Part shown: positions 17,585 through 27,086 of the stretch, piece after piece
Position numbering within the stretch: position 1 is the first letter of the stretch
Layout: each line of letters starts with the position of its first letter
Source of the DNA: Bacteroidota bacterium
GTDB lineage: Bacteria; Bacteroidota; Bacteroidia; NS11-12g; UBA9320
DNA length: 64,000 nucleotides
Direction of reading: 5' to 3'
Assembly (NCBI GenBank): GCA_016124755.1
Contig: WGNA01000006.1
Coordinates: forward strand, 186,001 to 250,000
Notes under the pieces: model-generated
Database searches by the model: none
What the model saw: only the letters and a program-made list of their open reading frames with translations
Told to the model about the DNA's origin: nothing
Position numbers and translations under genes: made by a program

Positions 17585-18760
17585 TCAAGAGTTTAGGGCT
17601 TCCGGTTTCTTCATGAGTATAAAATACAATCCGACTAAAAATGCACCCACGGCGGTGATCGCAAAAGTCAAAGTTGATCCTCCGTTTTGCCAGATAATTC
17701 CGGCGATCGAACTGGCGAGCAGGGCTGCAACACTTTGAAAACCCGAAAAGGTTCCGAGAGCCGAAGCGGCTTCTTCTCTGGGAACCACATTACTGATCCA
17801 GGCTTTGGCTATTCCATAGGTGGCGGCGTAAAACAATCCGTACAAAACGAAACCTGCTACGAACAACATCATACCTCCGGCAATAAAGAAAAGGTACACT
17901 AATGCGAAAACCATCAGCCCGATAATGTAAACCGGTTTAAGTCCGATTCGATCGGCAAGCTGACCGAGCGGATAGGAGAGAAGGGCGTAAATGAGATTGT
18001 AAAAAATAAATAATCCGATCATCCACTGATCCGAAATTCCAGCCTCTTTTACTTTTAGTAATAGAAAAACATCTGAACTGTTTACAATGGCAAAAGCCGT
18101 AAAACCCAAAACAATTTTGCGGTATTCTTGGCTCGCGGATTTCCAGTAAGAGAAGGTGTCTTTCCACGACAGTTTATTACCCTTTTTGATTTCCTGCTTT
18201 TTCTCCTTCACTAAAAAAGTAGAAACAACTGCCAGTATTCCCGGAATTAAACTGATGTAAAAAAGCTGAACATACGACTGTGGATGATACGCCAGATAGA
18301 CCAATGCGATCGCCGGTCCGATTGCAGCACCGAGCGTATCCATGGCTCTGTGAAATCCGAAAATTCTTCCCCGGTTTTCCTGCGTAGCTTCATTCGCCAG
18401 TATTGCGTCTCGTGCTCCGGTTCGAAGTCCTTTCCCTAATTTATCGAGTGTTCGTGCGAAGAAAACCCATACCGGAAAACGGAATAAAACCATGAGCGGT
18501 TTGGAAATCGCACTCAACGAATAACCCAATTGAACGAAGGGAAGTCGTTTCCCCAGATTGTCCGACCATTTTCCAAAATATCCTTTACTAAGCCCGGCAG
18601 TCGCTTCTGCAAGTCCTTCCAGAATGCCAATAATTAAAACCGAAAATCCAATTTGTTTTAAATAGAGAGGCATCACAGGGTACAACATTTCACTCGCGGT
18701 ATCTGTAAAAAGGCTCACCAGCGACAGTATCCAGATGGTTCGGGTAATTCGAAGTGACAT
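17585..18760 (-). CDS. MFS transporter
   Basis: This 391-residue protein has the pattern of about 12 transmembrane helices of the major facilitator superfamily. Visible signs are the loop 2-3 basic motif region GYFGKWSDNLGKRLP, where the usual G-x-x-x-D-x-x-G is present, and the N-terminal SLFTDTASEMLYPVMPLYL, close to that of bacterial multidrug or sugar-phosphate-like MFS members. The substrate is unknown. The lipoprotein gene at 17063 follows after 3 nt. No perfect -7 box was found upstream. Confidence 0.88.
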   Translation of the reverse strand: MSLRITRTIWILSLVSLFTDTASEMLYPVMPLYLKQIGFSVLIIGILEGLAEATAGLSKGYFGKWSDNLGKRLPFVQLGYSLSAISKPLMVLFRFPVWVFFARTLDKLGKGLRTGARDAILANEATQENRGRIFGFHRAMDTLGAAIGPAIALVYLAYHPQSYVQLFYISLIPGILAVVSTFLVKEKKQEIKKGNKLSWKDTFSYWKSASQEYRKIVLGFTAFAIVNSSDVFLLLKVKEAGISDQWMIGLFIFYNLIYALLSYPLGQLADRIGLKPVYIIGLMVFALVYLFFIAGGMMLFVAGFVLYGLFYAATYGIAKAWISNVVPREEAASALGTFSGFQSVAALLASSIAGIIWQNGGSTLTFAITAVGAFLVGLYFILMKKPEALNS

Positions 18761-18817
18761 CGCGTGCGAATCTCCGAATTAAGAACAACAGTGAAAAACT
18801 GCGTTGAGAAAAATCAA

Positions 18818-18849
18818 TTGTGTGAGATAATTAGTTTTCAATAGTTTTG
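18818..18849 (+). promoter_or_regulatory. Promoter: TTG ... TAGTTTTG
   Basis: TTG (18818-18820) and TAGTTTTG (18842-18849) are separated by 21 bp, fitting the TTG-N17-23-TAnnTTTG pattern described for Bacteroidota. The box overlaps an in-frame GTG at 18849, which argues that translation starts later, at the ATG at 18867. Confidence 0.6.
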
Positions 18850-18866
18850 TGTTCAAACCAACTATC

Positions 18867-20018
18867 ATGAATCATAAATTTTTCTTTATGAAGACTATTC
18901 TGTATTCGGTAATTTGTCTTCTACTTCTAAGTTGTGGCGGAATTCGTATTGAAAAACGGCGGTATAACCGGGGAGTCTTTATGGAATTCGGAAATACTCA
19001 ACGCTCCAATTCTGCTATTAAAATTCAAAGGCAACTAAAAATTCATCCGGTTCGCTTTTCCGCCGATAGTCTTAAACTCAATTCTAAACACGGATTGGAT
19101 CTGAGTTTTTTGAAAAACCTCTCTACGCGGGATATTCCCATTTCGGAATCAAAAATTATGAATGATTCAGATGAAGTGAGACTTGCGTTATCGACTAACA
19201 ACAGTTTTAAAATTTCACCGGATAACTCATCGGGAGCGCTCAAGAGGTACCGACCGGAAAACCGGAAAAAAGCCGCAATTCAAATTCAAAAAGCTCCATC
19301 TGAACGAAACAGTCTGTGGGCATCGTCACTGGCAGTTTTGGGGTTACTCTTATCTTTTATTGCTCTTTTAAAAAAGTGGAAATCGTTGGTAAATTTTGCG
19401 ATAAGGCATCCAAAAAAATCCCGATGGATTCTGGGTTCAGCCATGGTTGTTCATGGTTTCGGAGTGTTTTTAATCGGTAAATGGCTCAATGTACACGGTG
19501 CCCATTCCGGAATAAATCTTATCCGGATTTCGCTTCTGGCAATGATTGCAATTACAGCATCCGATATTTATCGAAGAATGGCAAATAAATCCGCGTATTC
19601 TCTGGTGAGCAAAAAATTGCATCTATTGGGTGTAAGTGGGGCTACCACTCTTTTATTAGCATCAATCGGTTTGAAAGGAGGAGCCGGGAATACATCCTTT
19701 TCAAAATTGATCGGCCAGGGAACAGACTATTTGGCGACTTCCATAATGCCGACAATCGGGATAGCCGGCGACGGACAAGGCGCGAAATATATTTTACTGA
19801 TTATTGGAATCGTACTACTTACCCTCATTCTGATGTTTGCGATAGCCGCATTGTCATGCAATCTTTCGTGTTCCGGATATGAAGTAATGGGTATGGTAGT
19901 TCTGCTTGGAGGTTGGACTGTCGTACTTACGTTAGCTGTAATAGGAATAGTCTTGTTGGCTAAAAGAATGAAAGCGGTAAGACATCCGGAGGCAGTTCCG
20001 GAAGAAACAAAATCATAA
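18867..20018 (+). CDS. KRRY-motif lipoprotein with polytopic membrane domain
   Basis: This 383-residue protein begins with a lipoprotein signal (LLLLSCGG) followed directly by IRIEKRRYNRGVFMEF, a Lys-Arg-Arg-Tyr motif that I recognise from many Bacteroidota lipoproteins placed near the N-terminus. A polar region (about 35-145) leads to several hydrophobic helices, with the last two flanking a Cys-containing turn (AALSCNLSCSG). The start at 18867 was chosen because a promoter lies over the upstream GTG. Its last 6 nt overlap the PqqB-like gene on the other strand. Function is unknown; the combination of lipid anchor and several membrane helices is unusual. Confidence 0.72.
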   Translation: MNHKFFFMKTILYSVICLLLLSCGGIRIEKRRYNRGVFMEFGNTQRSNSAIKIQRQLKIHPVRFSADSLKLNSKHGLDLSFLKNLSTRDIPISESKIMNDSDEVRLALSTNNSFKISPDNSSGALKRYRPENRKKAAIQIQKAPSERNSLWASSLAVLGLLLSFIALLKKWKSLVNFAIRHPKKSRWILGSAMVVHGFGVFLIGKWLNVHGAHSGINLIRISLLAMIAITASDIYRRMANKSAYSLVSKKLHLLGVSGATTLLLASIGLKGGAGNTSFSKLIGQGTDYLATSIMPTIGIAGDGQGAKYILLIIGIVLLTLILMFAIAALSCNLSCSGYEVMGMVVLLGGWTVVLTLAVIGIVLLAKRMKAVRHPEAVPEETKS

Positions 20019-20987
20019 TTGAATTTTGTCTCCGAAACAGGCGACTTTAAACCCGGCGTTTTTTACAGAATTTGATTCCGAACTCTGCTTTATTAAAAGT
20101 GGGTTGCTGTGATTTAAATGGATAAAGTGAATTTTAGATCGGGTAGCCGAATCGGTTGATTCGAACAATTCCATGGTTTCTGTAATGAAAGGATGCGGGA
20201 TTTCAGACATATTTCTTGCGGGTAATTCGTCTTCGTTATAAAAAGTTCCGTCAATAAGTGCGATGTCAACGGAATTCACAACTTCCATGATGTTGCGATT
20301 CCAAACCTTCCATTTATTGATGTCGGGAATGAACAGAACTTTTTTGTTCGCACCCGAGATGATGAATCCAACGGTTTCTGAAAATTCATCGCGATGCGGA
20401 ACAAGAAACGGAGTTACAGAAATTTCTTTTGTGAGCTGTATGGTTGAATCCTTATTCAATGCCATAAGCGTAATATTATTCTGCGCGACCAACTGACTCC
20501 AGGGACCATTTGTTTTCAGAAATTCCGTCATTCGGGGCATGGCATAAACCGGAATATTATCTGCTCCTTTTGCTTCCTTTCCTAAATACATTAAACCCGT
20601 ATAATGTCCTATATGGGCGTGCGTGAGAAAGATGGCAGACGGCAAACCGTTTTTTATTTCACCGGTTGCTTCTGCGGAAATTCTGCATTGTTTCGAGAAG
20701 TCCGGACTTGCTTCAAACATCCAGAACAAATGATTCTTTTGATCGATCAGGCTCAGACTTGTTACCATTCTGGAAGTATCCGGATGATGAAATAATTGCC
20801 GGCAACAGTCTTTATCGCATCCGATGTGCGGCGATCCACCGTCCTGTACCGTACCGGTAATTAATAGAAATGGCGGTTCAATTCCCGGGTTGTTATCAGA
20901 AGCAATAATGTGCCGGGGTTCAACGGATGTATTACAGGCTAAAATTCCGATGAGCAAAAAACAAATCCAACGCAACCGGAAGTTCAT
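20013..20987 (-). CDS. PqqB-like metallo-beta-lactamase fold lipoprotein
   Basis: This 324-residue protein has a lipoprotein signal (lipobox GILAC, Cys18) and a metallo-hydrolase core resembling PqqB. The metal motif reads HAHIGHYTG (123-131), so the usual Asp of HxHxDH is Gly here; HRDEFSETVGF and DGTFYNEDE follow. A Cys cluster lies at 57-62 (CDKDCC). There are no pqq genes nearby, so a PQQ role is doubtful. Its ATG shares one base with the stop codon of the HtrA gene (TGATG), which implies coupled translation. The likely setting is the periplasm or outer membrane. Confidence 0.78.
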   Translation of the reverse strand: MNFRLRWICFLLIGILACNTSVEPRHIIASDNNPGIEPPFLLITGTVQDGGSPHIGCDKDCCRQLFHHPDTSRMVTSLSLIDQKNHLFWMFEASPDFSKQCRISAEATGEIKNGLPSAIFLTHAHIGHYTGLMYLGKEAKGADNIPVYAMPRMTEFLKTNGPWSQLVAQNNITLMALNKDSTIQLTKEISVTPFLVPHRDEFSETVGFIISGANKKVLFIPDINKWKVWNRNIMEVVNSVDIALIDGTFYNEDELPARNMSEIPHPFITETMELFESTDSATRSKIHFIHLNHSNPLLIKQSSESNSVKNAGFKVACFGDKIQL

Positions 20988-22411
20988 CAGTAAAAATAAA
21001 AAGAGAGGAATTGCCTTCCGCCTTGTGGTGAAATCCCCTCAATTCTTACCCGTCCGGTTAGTTTCTCAACCTGTGAAATAAAGTCATCCAAATCCTTTGA
21101 AGGTACATCATTAACAGAAAGAAAAATAAAGCCTTCCGGAAGATTCATCTGACGAATTTTTCCATTGGAAATATTGCTGACCTTGATTCCGTCTGAAATT
21201 TTATAGAGTTCTTTTTCAACCTTAGTCACCTTTTCGAATTCTGCACCGAGAATATCCGAACTTTTTACTGTTCGTCTTTTTAACTCGAAAGTACCGTCCA
21301 TGTTCTCCATCTTAATAGTGGCCTCGGTACTTTTTCCGGCACGCATTACAGTAAACTTAACAGATTCTCCGGGCCTTCTTAACGCAAGAAATTCGTCGTA
21401 TTCCGATTTATTGTTAACCGTTTGACCGTCGAGTTTAATAATTACATCTCCGGTTTTTACTGATGAAGCTGTACGATGAGTGGATGAAACATGTGTAACG
21501 TAAACACCGTCTTCCAATCCTCCGGATTCCGCCGAAAGTTGCTCGGTTAAATCGATAACATCAAGTCCGTCGAAGGCTTGTTGAATCTGACCATATTCCC
21601 GCAAATCGTTTACAATTTTCATCACGATATTGCTTGGGATGGCAAATCCGTACCCCACATAAGAACCGGTTTTACTGGCGATTGCTGTATTTACCCCCAC
21701 GAGTTTGCCTTCAATATTAACCAACGCACCACCACTGTTTCCGGGATTAATTGCCGCATCGGTCTGAATAAAACTCTCAATCGGAAAGTTGTTGTCCACG
21801 ATGTTGATGTTACGTCCTTTTGCACTCACAATACCGGCAGTTACTGTACTCGTGAGATTGAAAGGATTACCGACAGCAAGCACCCAATCACCAATACTAA
21901 TGTTATCGCTGTTCGCCAGTTCAATAGGTTTTAAATCAGAGGCGTCGATTTTTAAAAGAGCTAAATCAGACGATGCAGCTCTTCCGACAACCTTTGCAGA
22001 GTAAGACCTTTTTTTGTTGTTGAGTACAACTTCAATTTTGTCGGCGTTGGCGATAACATGATTGTTGGTGACAATATAACCATCGGCTGTAAGAATTACT
22101 CCGGAACCGGTGCTGGATACTTTTCCGATTTGTCCGAAAGGATCGAAATCAAAAAACCAAAACGAACTTCTGCGATTTACTTCCGCTTCTGTTTTAATAA
22201 AAACAACGCTTTGCCGGCTTTTAGCAGAGGCTTCTACAAAACTAACATTCGCAAGATCTGACCTGCCGGATACAGCGGTCGCAGGATATGAATTTTCTTG
22301 TTGAACAATGATGGTTTTCCCGGAAAAATTCCGGCTGAAAATATACGCGCTGACAACGGCTGCAGAAATCGACAACCCCGCAATCAGCAAGAGGCTTCGT
22401 GAATTTTTCAT
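20987..22411 (-). CDS. HtrA/DegP-type S1C serine protease
   Basis: HtrA proteases degrade or refold damaged envelope proteins. The 474-residue protein has an N-terminal membrane anchor or signal (6-27), the protease triad His118 in NNHVIANAD, Asp149 in SSDLALLKID and Ser226 in NPGNSGGAL, then a PDZ domain (about 275-365) and a weaker second PDZ-like region at the end. The length and order match HtrA of Bacteroidota. It is coupled to the PqqB-like gene by a one-base overlap, so envelope quality control may use both products. A perfect -7 box lies 24 nt upstream of the ATG. Confidence 0.93.
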   Translation of the reverse strand: MKNSRSLLLIAGLSISAAVVSAYIFSRNFSGKTIIVQQENSYPATAVSGRSDLANVSFVEASAKSRQSVVFIKTEAEVNRRSSFWFFDFDPFGQIGKVSSTGSGVILTADGYIVTNNHVIANADKIEVVLNNKKRSYSAKVVGRAASSDLALLKIDASDLKPIELANSDNISIGDWVLAVGNPFNLTSTVTAGIVSAKGRNINIVDNNFPIESFIQTDAAINPGNSGGALVNIEGKLVGVNTAIASKTGSYVGYGFAIPSNIVMKIVNDLREYGQIQQAFDGLDVIDLTEQLSAESGGLEDGVYVTHVSSTHRTASSVKTGDVIIKLDGQTVNNKSEYDEFLALRRPGESVKFTVMRAGKSTEATIKMENMDGTFELKRRTVKSSDILGAEFEKVTKVEKELYKISDGIKVSNISNGKIRQMNLPEGFIFLSVNDVPSKDLDDFISQVEKLTGRVRIEGISPQGGRQFLSFYFY

Positions 22412-22435
22412 GTCGAGAATTTGTTATTCAACCGG

Positions 22436-22443
22436 CAAATATA
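22436..22443 (-). promoter_or_regulatory. -7 promoter box for the HtrA gene (TATATTTG, minus strand)
   Basis: The minus strand reads TATATTTG, an exact TAnnTTTG, giving a leader of about 20 nt to the ATG at 22411. The expected upstream TTG is not at ideal spacing. The box lies just past the stop codon of the DUF1573 gene. Confidence 0.55.
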
Positions 22444-22461
22444 GTAGGATCATTCAGAGGG

Positions 22462-23565
22462 TTAATTCTCAATAATCTGAGCGTAAATCATAATGGAAAC
22501 CTTGGGCTTTGAAGGATCATTGGTGTAGATTGTTACTTCCTTTTCAACCCGGCTATTCTGAAAAATAGAATCAAAGGTGATGGTTACTTCAACGGATTCT
22601 CCGGGTTGAATTTCACCTTCCAGATTCGTTAAAACTGTACAACTGCAAACTGAATAAACCTTTAAAATTTTGAGCGGAGACTTCCCCGTGTTTTTAACCG
22701 TAAACGTCATTTGCTTTTTAGCGCCCTCCTTTATTTCGCCCAGATCGAAAGTTGTTTTTTCCATAAAAATGGTTGGCTTCCGGTGCAGATCTTTCTTTTT
22801 CAACTGACTAAAATCCTGAGATACTTCCATTGAAATTTTGACGGATTTTGTTGGGAAATAAACATCTCCGGTTCCAAAGGATATTTCACTGTTTACCAAA
22901 CCGAGATCTTCAATTTTATCCCCGGCAACCGTAATTTTCAAGCGCGCAGTATCTCCCGGTTTAAGTTCTTTTTTGTCGAATTCACAGGTTACGTAATCCG
23001 GAGTTTTAAGAATGTCTTTAATCTTAAGATTGCGGTTGTAATCGTTGTAAATGAAAAGGGTTCGGGTATAATTTCCGGTGTTCTTAACATCGCCGAATCC
23101 GATAACTCCGGTGCTCATTCGAAGATAGCCATACTGGCCCGGGTAAAAAGTTCCTACTGAGTTATTTGATGGGGGAGTGATGATGCCTTTAATCCGGAGA
23201 ATTTTAGACATCACATTGTTGTAATTCGCCATCACCTCAATAGTTTTATCTACTTCACCAGCCAGATTTGTCGGATCAAAACGGGCAGTAATAACTCCTT
23301 TCATTCCGGGTTTAATAGGATTTTTAGGCCAGTTCGGAACGGTGCAACCACAACTCGCAATCACATTCGTGATCTGAAAATCTACATCACTGTTGTTGGT
23401 AAAAATGAACGTGGCGTGAATGGAACCACTGTTAAAAGCAACAGTTCCGAAATCATATTCATCGTTTTCAAAAGCTACCTGTTTAACATCTATCTGAGCT
23501 TCGGCAGAACGGAAAATGCCGGCGACCAATAACACCGATATAAAAAGAAATTTAAATCTGATCAT
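22462..23565 (-). CDS. DUF1573 domain protein (two domains)
   Basis: This 367-residue protein has a signal peptide (to about residue 24, AEAQ) and two DUF1573 Ig-like domains. The first has FTNNSDVDFQITNVIASCGCTVP, the second FTVKNTGKSPLKILKVYSVCSCTVL; the paired Cys motif (CxC) is the family signature. The domains resemble ASPM/SPD-2/hydin-type beta sandwiches and are common in Bacteroidota, but their role is not established. I placed the start at the ATG at 23565 because the upstream in-frame ATG at 23598 would add 11 residues ahead of a well-formed signal peptide. Confidence 0.85.
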   Translation of the reverse strand: MIRFKFLFISVLLVAGIFRSAEAQIDVKQVAFENDEYDFGTVAFNSGSIHATFIFTNNSDVDFQITNVIASCGCTVPNWPKNPIKPGMKGVITARFDPTNLAGEVDKTIEVMANYNNVMSKILRIKGIITPPSNNSVGTFYPGQYGYLRMSTGVIGFGDVKNTGNYTRTLFIYNDYNRNLKIKDILKTPDYVTCEFDKKELKPGDTARLKITVAGDKIEDLGLVNSEISFGTGDVYFPTKSVKISMEVSQDFSQLKKKDLHRKPTIFMEKTTFDLGEIKEGAKKQMTFTVKNTGKSPLKILKVYSVCSCTVLTNLEGEIQPGESVEVTITFDSIFQNSRVEKEVTIYTNDPSKPKVSIMIYAQIIEN

Positions 23566-23728
23566 AAGTTTTGACGTCGGTAAAAAGACAAAGGTCAATG
23601 CTTTTTGGTTGTCTGTCGTAAATCAAATTCATCCACAATTTATTCATGATCCGGGTTTACCTCCATTAAAATGAATTGGCGTTAACAACCGGATGCAGAT
23701 GATTACCCCAACATTGTTTGAATCGGTA

Positions 23729-23736
23729 TAATTTTG
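23729..23736 (+). promoter_or_regulatory. -7 promoter box (TAATTTTG) right before ruvB
   Basis: TAATTTTG matches TAnnTTTG and ends only 4 nt before the ruvB GTG start. If it is used, the transcript would be almost leaderless. Confidence 0.55.
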
Positions 23737-23740
23737 AGAC

Positions 23741-24766
23741 GTGCAAAACGAATATCTCGATCCTTCTTCTGAACGAATGAATGACACAGACCGCGACATT
23801 GAAAAGGTGTTGCGCCCGGCTTCGTTCGGTGATTTTACCGGTCAGGAGAAGATATTAGAGAATCTGAAAATCTTCGTTAAAGCCGCCCGTCAGCGAGGCG
23901 AATCCCTCGATCACCTGTTACTTCACGGCCCTCCCGGTTTGGGTAAAACTACATTGAGTCACATTGTTGCGAATGAATTGGGAAGCAATATTAAAGTGAC
24001 TTCCGGACCGGTACTGGAAAAACCCGGTGATCTGGCAGGATTGCTCACCAACCTCGATCAGGGTGATGTGCTTTTTATTGATGAAGTGCATCGTCTTAGT
24101 CCGGTTGTAGAAGAATATCTGTATTCGGCAATGGAAGATTTTCGCATCGACATTATGCTCGATACCGGCCCGAATGCCCGAAGTGTTCAGATATCCATTA
24201 ATCCTTTTACCCTCATTGGTGCGACTACCCGAAGCGGACTGCTCACAGCACCTTTGCGAGCGCGTTTTGGAATTACCTGTCGTCTCGAATATTACGATGC
24301 TACATTATTATCATCCATTCTGAAGCGATCCGCAGGAATCCTGAAAACTCCGATTATCGAAGATGCCGCATTTGAAATTGCTCGGAGAAGTCGGGGGACG
24401 CCAAGAATTGCGAACGCATTGTTACGCCGTACCCGGGACTTCGCCCAGATTAAAGGCAACGGAACCATTGATCTTGCTATTGCCAGATACGCACTCGAAG
24501 CTTTAAATGTAGACACCCGTGGTTTAGACGAAATGGATAATCGCATCCTGGTTACCATTATTGATAAATTTAAAGGGGGGCCGGTTGGCATTAATACCAT
24601 TGCAACAGCAGTGGGAGAAGAAGCCGGAACCATTGAGGAAGTGTATGAACCTTTTTTAATTAAAGAAGGCTATATACAGCGAACCGCCCGGGGAAGAGAA
24701 GCAACTCATCTTGCCTATGAACATCTGGGGAAAATTCCTCCCAGTCGTTTAAATACCTTGTTTTGA
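23741..24766 (+). CDS. ruvB: Holliday junction branch migration helicase RuvB
   Basis: RuvB is the hexameric AAA+ motor that, with RuvA, moves Holliday junctions during recombination repair. The 341 residues show Walker A GPPGLGKT (63-70), Walker B LFIDEVHR (111-118), a sensor-1 GATTRSGLL motif and the winged-helix C-terminus. The GTG start at 23741 gives [12 protein letters not shown], which matches the NENLDP-type start of Bacteroidota RuvB better than the next ATG at 23777. No ruvA or ruvC is nearby. The next gene, queG, starts 3 nt after the stop. Confidence 0.95.
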   Translation: MQNEYLDPSSERMNDTDRDIEKVLRPASFGDFTGQEKILENLKIFVKAARQRGESLDHLLLHGPPGLGKTTLSHIVANELGSNIKVTSGPVLEKPGDLAGLLTNLDQGDVLFIDEVHRLSPVVEEYLYSAMEDFRIDIMLDTGPNARSVQISINPFTLIGATTRSGLLTAPLRARFGITCRLEYYDATLLSSILKRSAGILKTPIIEDAAFEIARRSRGTPRIANALLRRTRDFAQIKGNGTIDLAIARYALEALNVDTRGLDEMDNRILVTIIDKFKGGPVGINTIATAVGEEAGTIEEVYEPFLIKEGYIQRTARGREATHLAYEHLGKIPPSRLNTLF

Positions 24767-24769
24767 TGA

Positions 24770-25702
24770 ATGCAGCCACTTGCAGATGATATAAAAATCT
24801 GGGCCGGTGAACTCGGCTTTCTGGATTGTGGAATTGCAAAAGCTGAATTTCTGAAAGATGAGGAAAACCATCTGAACGAATGGCTCCAAAAGGGTTACGA
24901 GGCTTCTATGAACTGGATGCACAACCACAAAGAAAAGCGCCTCGATCCTTCTGTTCTGGTTCCGGGAGCGAAGTCTGTTATCTCGGTACTTTTCAATTAT
25001 TTCCCTGAGTCGGAGCGATCAGACCCGACAGCCCGCATTGCGAAATATGCGTATGGAAAAGACTACCACTTTGTTCTAAAAGAAAAACTGAACCAATTGG
25101 CATTGAGAATACAATCGCAAACCGGTGAATTTCAATATCGGATTTTTGTTGATTCCGCTCCGGTGATGGAAAGACCTTTAGCAGTAAAAGCCGGTTTGGG
25201 TTGGATCGGGAAACATTCTTTATTGATTAATAAACGATTAGGCTCATTCTTTTTCATCGGACAGATAATCTGCGATCTAGAACTAAAAACGGATTCTGCA
25301 CAAACGGATCATTGTGGAAATTGTACCGCTTGTATCGATGCCTGCCCAACGAATGCAATAGTTGAGGATAAAGTGATCGATGCCAATAAATGCATTTCGT
25401 ATTTAACAATTGAACATCGCGGAGAAATTGATTCAGCATTTAAAAATCAATTCAACAACTGGATTTTCGGTTGCGATATTTGTCAGGATGTGTGCCCATG
25501 GAATCGGTTTTCCAAACCCCATCAGGAGCAAAACTTTATGCCCACAGAAAAAATGTTGAACTACACTCTGGAAGAATGGGAAATGATGACTACCGGAGAA
25601 TTCAAAAAGATGTTTGCCGCTTCACCCATCCGAAGAACCGGATATAAAGGATTTAAGAGAAATTTGGAGTACGTGAAAAACAAAGCGAATGGAAGAGAGT
25701 GA
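24770..25702 (+). CDS. queG: Epoxyqueuosine reductase
   Basis: QueG performs the last step of queuosine tRNA modification, reducing epoxyqueuosine with cobalamin and two 4Fe-4S clusters. The cluster ligands are visible as CGNCTACIDAC (C182, C185, C188, C192), Cys208 and CDICQDVC (C235, C238, C242). FVDSAPVMERPLAVKAGLGW lies at 126-145, including the probable catalytic Asp128. At 310 residues this is the short form without the C-terminal HEAT repeats found in E. coli. It overlaps the DUF389 gene by 14 nt. A second queuosine gene, queE, is 6 kb away. Confidence 0.94.
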   Translation: MQPLADDIKIWAGELGFLDCGIAKAEFLKDEENHLNEWLQKGYEASMNWMHNHKEKRLDPSVLVPGAKSVISVLFNYFPESERSDPTARIAKYAYGKDYHFVLKEKLNQLALRIQSQTGEFQYRIFVDSAPVMERPLAVKAGLGWIGKHSLLINKRLGSFFFIGQIICDLELKTDSAQTDHCGNCTACIDACPTNAIVEDKVIDANKCISYLTIEHRGEIDSAFKNQFNNWIFGCDICQDVCPWNRFSKPHQEQNFMPTEKMLNYTLEEWEMMTTGEFKKMFAASPIRRTGYKGFKRNLEYVKNKANGRE

Positions 25703-27086
25703 AAAAAAGGATTCCGGAATAAAAAGCTCGCCTCAACTGGCAGTGGCGGTGCGAATGTTTATTAATGAAATATTCGACATACGCCATGAAGTAAATTTTG
25801 AAGCTACATCAGAATCGGTAAAAAAGGATGTTGAATTTAAAGGCTTCAATATCTGGATTCTGATTCTTTCGATCTTCATCTGCAGCATCGGACTCAATTT
25901 AAATTCAACGGCAGTTGTGATTGGTGCGATGCTCATTAGTCCGCTAATGGGGCCGATCACAGGAATTGGCTTTGCGGTTGGAACATTTGATCGTGAACTA
26001 CTTTTAAAAGCCATTAAAAATCTTGGAATTGCTCTTTCCATTAGCATGCTCACTTCATTTTTATTTTTCAGAATTGCACCTGCCGGAATTAATCAGTCTG
26101 AATTGTTAGCCCGCACAAATCCGGGAATAATGGATTTATTGGTGGCTACTTTTGGAGGATTCGCAGGAATATTAGCCAATTCACGAAATGTAAAAACCAA
26201 TGTAATTCCGGGAGTTGCAATAGCTACTGCTTTAATGCCGCCTTTGTGTACTGCGGGTTTCGGATTGGCAACCGGAAATCTCAACTATTTCTTCGGAGCA
26301 TTTTATTTGTTCTTTATTAATTCGGTTTTCATCAGTTTGGCGGCACTGGTTGTTATCCGGTATCTGCGGTTTCCGATAATGAGTTATGTGGATCTTGCAA
26401 CCCGAAGAAAAGTGCGGTGGTTTATTGTGGTATTCGTAATTCTGGTAAGTGTACCGAGCATTTTACTATATCAAAAGGCATTGAAGAAATCGGTTTTTGA
26501 ATTCAGAGCCAAGAACTTTGTGGATCAGGTTATCAACTCACAGGAGCGACAAGCTGACCACATTAATTTCTTCAACAATGATTCGATTCGTAAAATTAAT
26601 GTGTGGGTTTACGGACTTGAAATTTCGGAAAGCGAGAAAGATTCTTTTAATCGTTTACTGCCTCAATACAAATTATCCAATACCGAATTGGTGATTCGCA
26701 ACATGGGAAACTTTGAAGAATACAAGCGAATGTTTGAAGTGAAGGATCAGGAAATTTCAAAAAGTTCGGGCGAGGCAGAGGCGCTGCGTTCCGAATTGGT
26801 AGTAACACATAACCAATTGGATTATTACCGGAATCATTTGGTTGTTCCAGCTGCATTTAAAATAGATCGCAAACAGCTCAATTCGGAAGCACATTCTCTG
26901 TTCAATACGGCTGATTCTGTACAATATTTATTCACGACAAATTCGGATACCCTGTCGCAGATAAAACCTGTTTTTTTAGTGTACTGGCATGGCAAAACCG
27001 TTGAGGAGGCTAAAATGGAGGATTGGTTAAAAGTTCGGTTTTCCAAACAGTTTGGCCAAATCAGCGTTCTGCATTTTCGAAAATGA
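25689..27086 (+). CDS. DUF389 family membrane protein
   Basis: This 465-residue protein carries the DUF389 core (about 30-245): GLNLNSTAVVIGAMLISPLMGP, then GFAGILANSRNVKTNVIPGVAIATALMPPLCTAG, with roughly six to seven membrane helices. The C-terminal third (250-465) is soluble, with a coiled region near EKDSFNRLLPQYKLSN. DUF389 is a widespread membrane family without an agreed function. It overlaps queG by 14 nt and the CAP gene by 4 nt, so it is part of one operon. Confidence 0.85.
   Translation: MEESEKKDSGIKSSPQLAVAVRMFINEIFDIRHEVNFEATSESVKKDVEFKGFNIWILILSIFICSIGLNLNSTAVVIGAMLISPLMGPITGIGFAVGTFDRELLLKAIKNLGIALSISMLTSFLFFRIAPAGINQSELLARTNPGIMDLLVATFGGFAGILANSRNVKTNVIPGVAIATALMPPLCTAGFGLATGNLNYFFGAFYLFFINSVFISLAALVVIRYLRFPIMSYVDLATRRKVRWFIVVFVILVSVPSILLYQKALKKSVFEFRAKNFVDQVINSQERQADHINFFNNDSIRKINVWVYGLEISESEKDSFNRLLPQYKLSNTELVIRNMGNFEEYKRMFEVKDQEISKSSGEAEALRSELVVTHNQLDYYRNHLVVPAAFKIDRKQLNSEAHSLFNTADSVQYLFTTNSDTLSQIKPVFLVYWHGKTVEEAKMEDWLKVRFSKQFGQISVLHFRK

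Noticed and set aside
27023-27082. Longer CAP protein start inside the DUF389 gene
   Set aside because: The ATG at 27083 gives a clean signal peptide and a 4-nt overlap; the longer form adds residues with no signal features.
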